Source of the DNA: an uncultured Anaerolineae bacterium
GTDB taxonomy: Bacteria; Chloroflexota; Anaerolineae; Anaerolineales; Villigracilaceae
DNA length: 6,060 nt
Assembly (NCBI GenBank): GCA_903882765.1
Contig: CAIRYE010000043.1
Location: forward strand, 1-6,060
Reading direction: 5' to 3'
Positions 1 through 4,852 of this stretch are shown piece by piece. The translations under genes were made by a program, and so were the position numbers. The notes below the pieces were generated by a model, which saw only the letters and a list, made by a program, of their open reading frames with translations, was not told the origin of the DNA and searched no databases. Every line of letters begins with the position of its first letter. Position 1 is the first letter of the stretch.

Positions 1-584
1 ATATTGGTAAGTTGTAACGCTACCCCCAGATTGATGGCATACCGCAATGCTTCGGCGGATTTGAAACCGATGATGTACATACTCATCAATCCGACCGTAG
101 AAGCGACGCCGTAACAATAAGTGGATAGGTCTTCAAAGGTTTCATAACGATTTTGGGTTAGGTCTCTGGCCACGCCATCGATCAGCTGCAATGCATAGCG
201 GGGTGGTATGTTATAGCAATTTAAAACGTGAGCCCACGCTCGAGCGATCAGGTCATCCTCTAGTGGGGCAGCATCGCCCGAAACGACCTCTCTCCAATAG
301 GATAGCTGAGCTTCACGATCCTCTCCGCTGCCTTCATCCACAATATCATCCACAGTGCGGCAAAAAGCATATAGTACTCTAACTGCGTCCCGTTTTTCTA
401 CAGGCAGCAGGCTGGTTGCCAAATAAAAGGATCTGCTATGTTGCCTGGCTACCTCAGCGCATTGAGAGAAGGCCAAATTCAAAACGCCGTACTCGTCCCG
501 ACGATAAACCGAAACAGGGTTGGCGATCGGCGGAAGCATCGAACCAGCGAGCGATATTAATATGTTTTCCCAATGTGCATGCAT
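1..584 (-). CDS. crtB: Phytoene synthase (CrtB), C-terminal part beyond the window
   Basis: Squalene/phytoene synthase family enzyme, which condenses two geranylgeranyl diphosphates into phytoene via prephytoene diphosphate, the first committed carotenoid step; usually membrane-associated. The first 194 residues are visible. They contain the substrate-binding HSRSFYLATSLLP segment (residues 49-61), the first Asp-rich Mg2+/diphosphate motif DDIVD (79-83) inside YAFCRTVDDIVDE, and YCYGVASTVG (156-165). The reading ends in GVALQLTN (187-194), just where the second Asp motif (normally ILRDVxED) should follow, so about a third of the usual ~290-310 residues lies off the left edge. The ATG at 584 is chosen because GGAG lies 6 nt upstream; M16 is the next in-frame ATG. 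The ~45-residue lead before HSRS fits Chloroflexota-type homologues as I remember them. It is transcribed divergently from crtI. Squalene or diapophytoene synthase is an alternative, but the crtI neighbour favours phytoene. Confidence 0.93.
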   Translation of the reverse strand, partial: MHAHWENILISLAGSMLPPIANPVSVYRRDEYGVLNLAFSQCAEVARQHSRSFYLATSLLPVEKRDAVRVLYAFCRTVDDIVDEGSGEDREAQLSYWREVVSGDAAPLEDDLIARAWAHVLNCYNIPPRYALQLIDGVARDLTQNRYETFEDLSTYCYGVASTVGLMSMYIIGFKSAEALRYAINLGVALQLTN

Positions 585-590
585 AGGTTA

Positions 591-594
591 CTCC
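591..594 (-). promoter_or_regulatory. Shine-Dalgarno site of crtB
   Basis: On the minus strand GGAG is followed by 6 nt (TAACCT) and then the ATG at 584. It decides the crtB start against the out-of-frame ATG at 580 and the in-frame M16. If transcription starts about 7 nt beyond the proposed -10 box, the leader is only about 15-16 nt long, leaving no room for a riboswitch. Confidence 0.7.
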
Positions 595-606
595 AATCGT
601 ATATAC

Positions 607-634
607 ATTTTACAGAGATTTAATAAATTGTCAA
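607..634 (-). promoter_or_regulatory. Sigma-70-type promoter of crtB
   Basis: On the minus strand TTGACA (634-629, perfect -35) is followed by a 16-nt spacer and TAAAAT (612-607, five of six matches to TATAAT). The -35 box is embedded in the outermost 11-bp operator unit (628-638), so a bound regulator would cover it. A weaker alternative uses TTTACA (645-640) with TTAAAT (623-618). The assignment is by consensus match only. Confidence 0.7.
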
Positions 635-671
635 GTAATTGTAAAGATATATTGACAAAATATAGACAAAA
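628..671. promoter_or_regulatory. Probable CarH operator: four contiguous 11-bp repeats
   Basis: Four 11-bp units lie end to end: TTGTCAAGTAA (628-638), TTGTAAAGATA (639-649), TATTGACAAAA (650-660) and TATAGACAAAA (661-671). The last two differ at one base and the first two at three. Read on the minus strand, the first two contain CTTGACAA and CTTTACAA, matching ATTGACAA and ATAGACAA on the plus strand. The TGT/ACA cores (629-631, 640-642, 655-657, 666-668) are exactly symmetric about 648.5. CarH of Thermus is known to bind 11-bp tandem repeats overlapping the -35 region, and the CarH-like gene lies downstream in the cluster. Binding by that protein is inferred. Confidence 0.75.
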
Positions 672-679
672 GGTATAAT
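652..679 (+). promoter_or_regulatory. Sigma-70-type promoter of crtI and the downstream operon
   Basis: TTGACA (652-657) and TATAAT (674-679) are both perfect consensus boxes, separated by 16 nt. Transcription would start near 686, giving a leader of about 43 nt to the crtI ATG. The -35 box sits in the third operator unit and the fourth unit fills most of the spacer, so bound repressor would block polymerase. A promoter this strong needs repression to be silent in the dark, which fits a CarH-type repressor rather than a classical MerR activator, whose promoters have unusually long spacers of 19-20 bp. Confidence 0.82.
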
Positions 680-717
680 CTGGTTACAAATCAACAAATG
701 AGTTAACACGAATCAAT

Positions 718-722
718 AGGAG
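718..722 (+). promoter_or_regulatory. Shine-Dalgarno site of crtI
   Basis: AGGAG followed by 6 nt (CTTGTT) and the ATG at 729. It is the best ribosome binding site in the rightward run. The regulator gene downstream has no comparable site, which may set the ratio of enzyme to regulator. Confidence 0.75.
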
Positions 723-728
723 CTTGTT

Positions 729-2246
729 ATGACTATAAAACCAACAGCGGTAGTGATCGGCGCGGGCATTGGCGGTATCGCCACCGCCGCCAGGCTGGCA
801 AAGAGCGGTTATGATGTTACGGTGCTTGAAAAGAATGAAAATTCTGGCGGGCGCTGCAACCAAATTCTCCGGGATGGACATCGATTTGATGTTGGTCCCA
901 CCCTATTTTTAATGCCTGAAGTTTGGGAAGAAACCTTCGCCTTTTTGGGCGAGGAGATGAAGAATCATCTCGATCTCACCCGGATCGACCCTACCTACAA
1001 AGTGCATTTCACCGACGGCCTTCAAATTCAGCTAACATCCAACATCGGGGCTATGCAGGAGCAGCTTGAAAAAGTGGAAGCGACCGCCTTCACTGGTTTT
1101 TTGAACTACATCGCCGAAGGGTCAAAACATTACAAATTATCGGTACAAAAATTCGTCGGCCGAAATTTCTATAATATTTTTGAATACTTCAGCCTAGAGA
1201 ATTTACCCCTTCTCTTCCAACTCAAAGCGCTCCAAAAACATTACGCGAACGTGAGCCGTTTTTTCAAGGATGAGCGGTTGCGAGCTGTCTTTACCTTCCA
1301 AAATATGTATCTTGGGCTCAGCCCCTTCGATGCTCCAGCCACCTACTCACTATTGCAGTACACCGAATTAGCGGAGGGTGTGTGGTTCCCTAAAGGCGGA
1401 ATGTACCAAGGGATCCGATCTCTCACTGCCATCGCCGAAAAAGTAGGCGTCAAATTTATTTACAATTCCCCGGTTAAGAAGATCAATGTATCTCGCTCGA
1501 AGGTTGATAGCGTAACAACCGAAGATGGCTCTACCTATTCGGCGGATGTCTTTGTTGGCAATGCGGATCTTCCTTATATTTACCAAGACCTGCTGCCCGA
1601 TGTTGCCGCTGGGAAAGCCTTGGACAAAAAACTCTATACTTGTTCTTCCATTATGTTTTATTGGGGGGTCAAAAAGAGCTATCCCCAAATTGGCTTCCAC
1701 AATATCCTACTTGGCAGTGATTACAAGGCTTCCTTCGATCGGGTTTTCAAGGACCACACCCTACCTGATGAGCCAAGTTTTTATGTTCACGCTCCCGCTC
1801 GAATCGACCCCGATGCCGCGCCCGCGGGCGAAGAAACGCTTTACGTACTCGTCCCAGTAGGTCACCTCGATTCTTCCAACAAAGATCAATGGCCGGCCTT
1901 GGTAGATCGCGCCCGCGAAACGGTTTTCAAACGCCTCGAAAACGAAATGGGAATCAGCGACCTGCGCGAAAACATCAAGTTTGAGATCATCAATACCCCG
2001 CTCACTTGGAAAAAGAAATTCAATTTGGTAAAAGGCGCGGCTTTTGGGCTTAGTCTCAATTTTTGGCAGGTTGGTTTCCTTCGTCCACAAAACCGCCATG
2101 CCAAATATAAAAATATGTACTTCGCCGGCGCTTCAACCCACCCTGGAACAGGTCTTCCGATCGTCTTACTTTCTGCTCGATTAACAACCGAGCGAATTTT
2201 GAAAGAAATGGGTACAATATCTGTACAAAATATGGTCAAAAATTAA
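729..2246 (+). CDS. crtI: Phytoene desaturase (CrtI family)
   Basis: FAD-dependent carotenoid desaturase of 505 residues, the usual CrtI size, acting on membrane-bound phytoene to introduce conjugated double bonds (towards neurosporene, lycopene or didehydrolycopene; the product cannot be read from sequence). The N-terminal Rossmann fold shows GAGIGG at 11-16, the ribose-binding acidic residue E34 in VTVLEK, and SGGRC at 39-43 with the expected Arg. This is followed by the FDVGPTLFLMP substrate/FAD segment near 53-63. The C-terminal FAD signature MYFAGASTHPGTGLP lies at 463-477, followed by the closing helix. The ATG has a good ribosome binding site and lies downstream of a consensus promoter. 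Divergent pairing with crtB and the light regulator downstream support the role. CrtN (C30), CrtD or CrtO-like desaturases are alternatives; CrtB next door makes phytoene the likeliest substrate. No lycopene cyclase is present in the window. Confidence 0.92.
   Translation: MTIKPTAVVIGAGIGGIATAARLAKSGYDVTVLEKNENSGGRCNQILRDGHRFDVGPTLFLMPEVWEETFAFLGEEMKNHLDLTRIDPTYKVHFTDGLQIQLTSNIGAMQEQLEKVEATAFTGFLNYIAEGSKHYKLSVQKFVGRNFYNIFEYFSLENLPLLFQLKALQKHYANVSRFFKDERLRAVFTFQNMYLGLSPFDAPATYSLLQYTELAEGVWFPKGGMYQGIRSLTAIAEKVGVKFIYNSPVKKINVSRSKVDSVTTEDGSTYSADVFVGNADLPYIYQDLLPDVAAGKALDKKLYTCSSIMFYWGVKKSYPQIGFHNILLGSDYKASFDRVFKDHTLPDEPSFYVHAPARIDPDAAPAGEETLYVLVPVGHLDSSNKDQWPALVDRARETVFKRLENEMGISDLRENIKFEIINTPLTWKKKFNLVKGAAFGLSLNFWQVGFLRPQNRHAKYKNMYFAGASTHPGTGLPIVLLSARLTTERILKEMGTISVQNMVKN
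2212..2233 (+). repeat. Pair of 11-bp tandem repeats at the crtI 3' end; possible second operator
   Basis: GTACAATATCT (2212-2222) is followed directly by GTACAAAATAT (2223-2233), nine of eleven bases identical. The ACA cores fall 11 bp apart (2214-2216 and 2225-2227), and a weaker TGGTCA continues the phase at 2233-2238. It lies about 50 bp upstream of the regulator start, inside the last codons of crtI. The spacing matches the main operator at 628-671. I see no convincing promoter boxes beside it, and it is constrained by coding sequence, so a role in regulator autoregulation is speculative. Confidence 0.35.
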
Positions 2247-2284
2247 TTTGATCCATTACTCCATTTTAGAAAGCAACCTGACGT

Positions 2285-3598
2285 ATGAACAGAAACCCTA
2301 TCTACAATTTGAAGGCGGTATTAAAAGACACTGGGCTAAAGCCGGATGTTTTACGTGCTTGGGAGCGGCGCTATGGGTTGCCAAATCCGGAGCGTACCGA
2401 AGGCGGGCACCGGCTCTATTCGGAATACGATGTTGCCATGCTGAAGTGGCTGATCCAACGACAGGGCGAAGGTTTATCAATTTCCCATGCCGTAAAAAAA
2501 TTGCAAGAGGAACTATCCAGCGGGCTGGATCCTTTGAATGTGAATTCGGTAAGTTCCTATGAAAATCCCAATGCGGCGTTCGAGAATCAGGGCGAAAATT
2601 CGCTTGATGCCCTTCGCAACTCCTGGATAAAGGCGTGTTTTAGTTATAACGAAGTGCAGGCCGAAGGGTATTTGAATCAGGCATTTGCCCTTTATTCGGT
2701 TGAAACCGTTTGCCTTAAAGTGCTTCAGCAAGGCATCGCTGAAGTTGGCTATTCCTGGTTAGCCGGTGAGGCAACAGTCCAACAAGAACACTACGCATCC
2801 GCTATGGCCTTGCGGCGGCTCAACTCGTTGATGTTGGCAACACCAGCCCCAAATCGCCCCCATACCATATTGATCGGTTGTCCCTCAGATGAATGGCATG
2901 CCTTCACGCCATTACTGATCGCTCTCTTCCTACGGCGAAAAGGGTTCAACGTTATCTATCTTGGACCCAATGTGCCATCGAACCGTTTCAAAGAGACCAT
3001 CGATCAGATCAAGCCTTCCTTGGTCATTTTGTCAGCGCAGCAGCTAACCAGCGCGGCGGCTTTGCATAAATTATCGTTGGTCCTACAAGAGTGCAATGCT
3101 TCCGTATGTTACGGCGGCCGCATTTTTAATATCCAGCCAAGTTTGCGGGAGTACATTGCTGGACAATTCCTCGGTGAGTCGATCGAAATCGCTTTAGCCA
3201 ACGTGGAGAGATTGGTTTCATCCGCGCATACCATTTTTATTCATCGGCGCCCTTCCGAAGAACAAGTCGATACTCTTGAGCATTTCCTCAAAAACCGACA
3301 TCGCATCGACGCCATCATCAGCGTCAATATTCGATCGGTCTCCCAAATTTCCTACGAAAACCTCGATATTGCCAACCGTTTTATGGGGGATAACCTTGTG
3401 GCGAGTTTGGAGCTTGGAAGTTTGTCCTACCTCTACAGCGAAATTGAGTGGCTGCGAGTGTTGTTGAAAAACCAAAAGTTACCAGAAAACATCATCCCAG
3501 ATTATTTCCGGATGTATTCCTCTGCGGTAGATGAGACAATGCGTGAACATGGCGATATCATTCGGCATTGGATCGAAACCCAAGTATTAAATCAATAA
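2285..3598 (+). CDS. carH: CarH/LitR-type MerR regulator with cobalamin-binding domain
   Basis: Probable B12-dependent light-sensing transcriptional repressor, cytoplasmic, 437 residues. A MerR-type winged helix-turn-helix occupies about residues 5-70, with the hallmark LRAWERRYGLPNPERT (23-38) and GGHRLYSEYDV (40-50). A polar linker (about 80-105) leads to the helical-bundle half of the cobalamin module, with W158 and E168-H169 forming the Wx9EH motif. The Rossmann-type B12-binding half follows, with E203-x-H205, where H205 should be the lower axial ligand; the Gly usual three residues after the His is T208. LGPNVP (227-232), ILSAQ (248-252) and YGGR (276-279) complete the fold. The position after W158 is Leu, where Thermus CarH has the His that caps cobalt after illumination. 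Residues from about 315 on exceed the ~285-residue Thermus protein and look helical. The ATG has no clear Shine-Dalgarno sequence, but NPIYNLKAV is the normal family beginning. It lies 38 bp after crtI, presumably co-transcribed. Specific light sensing is inferred. Confidence 0.88.
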   Translation: MNRNPIYNLKAVLKDTGLKPDVLRAWERRYGLPNPERTEGGHRLYSEYDVAMLKWLIQRQGEGLSISHAVKKLQEELSSGLDPLNVNSVSSYENPNAAFENQGENSLDALRNSWIKACFSYNEVQAEGYLNQAFALYSVETVCLKVLQQGIAEVGYSWLAGEATVQQEHYASAMALRRLNSLMLATPAPNRPHTILIGCPSDEWHAFTPLLIALFLRRKGFNVIYLGPNVPSNRFKETIDQIKPSLVILSAQQLTSAAALHKLSLVLQECNASVCYGGRIFNIQPSLREYIAGQFLGESIEIALANVERLVSSAHTIFIHRRPSEEQVDTLEHFLKNRHRIDAIISVNIRSVSQISYENLDIANRFMGDNLVASLELGSLSYLYSEIEWLRVLLKNQKLPENIIPDYFRMYSSAVDETMREHGDIIRHWIETQVLNQ

Positions 3599-3624
3599 TT
3601 CAGAATCAGGAACCCGTAATTCAA

Positions 3625-4848
3625 GTGAAAAATAAACCATTGTTCGCCATCTTTCTTGTAGTCCTTATTGACTTATTAGGTTTTAGCCTAATTCTTCCTT
3701 TACTCCCTTATTATGCAAAGACCTTTGGATCAAGCCAGTTAGTTACTGGTTTGCTCATCGCCTCCTACGCGTTAGCGCAATTGATCGGCTCCCCTATCCT
3801 CGGCCGCTTTTCCGACCGATTTGGCCGCCGCCCTATCCTGCTCATTTCCATTTTCGGAACATTTCTTGGCTTTATCCTTCTTGGTCTCGCCAACTCTCTT
3901 CTGATCCTATTTCTCGCCCGTATCTTCGATGGTCTCACCGGTGGCAACATTTCCGTCGCTCAGGCATACATCTCGGATGTGACCGATGAGAAAAGTCGCG
4001 CGAAAGGGTTAGGAATGATCGGCGCGGCATTTGGCCTTGGCTTCATTATTGGCCCGGTAACCGGCGGTTTTCTTAGCCAATGGGGCTATAACGTCCCTGC
4101 CTTTTTCGCGGCGGGTATTTCTTTCATGAATATGCTGCTGATCTACTTTTGGCTTCCAGAATCATTGCCTGAAGAAAAACGCACCACCGCCAACAACCAA
4201 AAATCACCCATCACCCTTTCCGCTCTCATTGCCGCGATCAGCCGTCCCTTTACTGGTTCGATCTTGGTGAGCCGCTTCTTTTTTGGTGTTGCCTTTGCCC
4301 TCTTCCAAACCATTTTCTCTTTATACGCCATTCAGCGATTTGAACTGGATGCCATTCAGATCAGTTACATTCTCACGTATGTTGGTGTCCTTTCTGTAGT
4401 CACACAAGGGTTTTTGGTTGGACGCGTTACCAAGTTGCTTCGTGAAGATTTACTCATCTTGATCTGTGTCATGTTGATGGCGGTGAGTTTGGTAGGGTGG
4501 GGATTTGTTACCTCCATTCCAGCGCTGCTCGTCATAATGCTGCCTTTATCCTTCTCTGGCGGTTTACTCAATACATTGCTTTCATCAACCCTCTCCAAAG
4601 CGGTCGCCCCTCAAGAAATTGGCGGCATCCTCGGCTTATCTGTGGCAGTCGAAAGCTCCACTCGTGTGATCGCCCCAATTATCGGCGGTTGGTTGTTACA
4701 GCAATACGGAACATCCGCACCGGGTATTTTCGGGGCTCTGATCATGGCGGGGCTTTCAGCCTTTGCCTGGGTAAAAATATATAATCACCCAATTGCCTTG
4801 GGTTTTCTTATCAGACCAGAACCTCAAACGGTACCCATAGAAGACTGA
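3625..4848 (+). CDS. Major facilitator superfamily transporter (TetA-like, DHA1-type)
   Basis: Inner-membrane 12-helix permease of 407 residues, related to proton-coupled drug exporters; the substrate is unknown. Helix 1 carries the IDLLGFSLILPLLPYYA signature (about residues 15-31), and the loop between helices 2 and 3 has MFS motif A, GRFSDRFGRRP, at 60-70. Helix 4 has the ARIFDGLTGGN motif and AYISDVT follows, as in TetA-like pumps. The second half has the usual GGLLNTLLSSTLS segment. I chose GTG at 3625 because it gives the usual short N terminus (KNKPLFAIFL) and AGGAA lies at 3608-3612, although the 12-nt spacing is long. A TTG at 3568 would add 19 polar residues and overlap the regulator by 31 bp; ATT at 3619 has better spacing but is a rare start. 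It lies between the regulator and the photolyase in the same direction, so it is probably light-induced. Nothing in the sequence names its cargo. Confidence 0.87.
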   Translation: MKNKPLFAIFLVVLIDLLGFSLILPLLPYYAKTFGSSQLVTGLLIASYALAQLIGSPILGRFSDRFGRRPILLISIFGTFLGFILLGLANSLLILFLARIFDGLTGGNISVAQAYISDVTDEKSRAKGLGMIGAAFGLGFIIGPVTGGFLSQWGYNVPAFFAAGISFMNMLLIYFWLPESLPEEKRTTANNQKSPITLSALIAAISRPFTGSILVSRFFFGVAFALFQTIFSLYAIQRFELDAIQISYILTYVGVLSVVTQGFLVGRVTKLLREDLLILICVMLMAVSLVGWGFVTSIPALLVIMLPLSFSGGLLNTLLSSTLSKAVAPQEIGGILGLSVAVESSTRVIAPIIGGWLLQQYGTSAPGIFGALIMAGLSAFAWVKIYNHPIALGFLIRPEPQTVPIED

Positions 4849-4852
4849 TCTA

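Noticed and set aside
191..382. 63-codon plus-strand open frame opposite crtB
   Set aside because: It lies antisense to the DDIVD-containing part of phytoene synthase and shows no features of its own.
628..671. CRISPR-like repeat array
   Set aside because: Units are 11 bp, contiguous with no spacers, diverged and overlapping -35 boxes; an operator explains them.
585..728. Cobalamin riboswitch or small RNA in the intergenic region
   Set aside because: The stretch is AT-rich, fully occupied by promoters and operator repeats, and leaders of about 16 and 43 nt are far too short for a B12 riboswitch; no B12-box-like sequence was seen.
1368..2239. Several minus-strand open frames of 110-117 codons opposite crtI
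   Set aside because: Antisense shadows of a clearly conserved CrtI coding sequence; no start signals or recognisable motifs.
2247..2284. Intrinsic terminator between crtI and the regulator
   Set aside because: No GC-rich stem followed by a U-tract is present; the same holds for the gaps at 3599-3624 and 4849-4852.
2248..2562. Open frame of 104 codons on the plus strand between crtI and the regulator
   Set aside because: It overlaps the conserved HTH region of the regulator in another frame, its product is Cys/Arg-rich without family resemblance, and it has no ribosome binding site.
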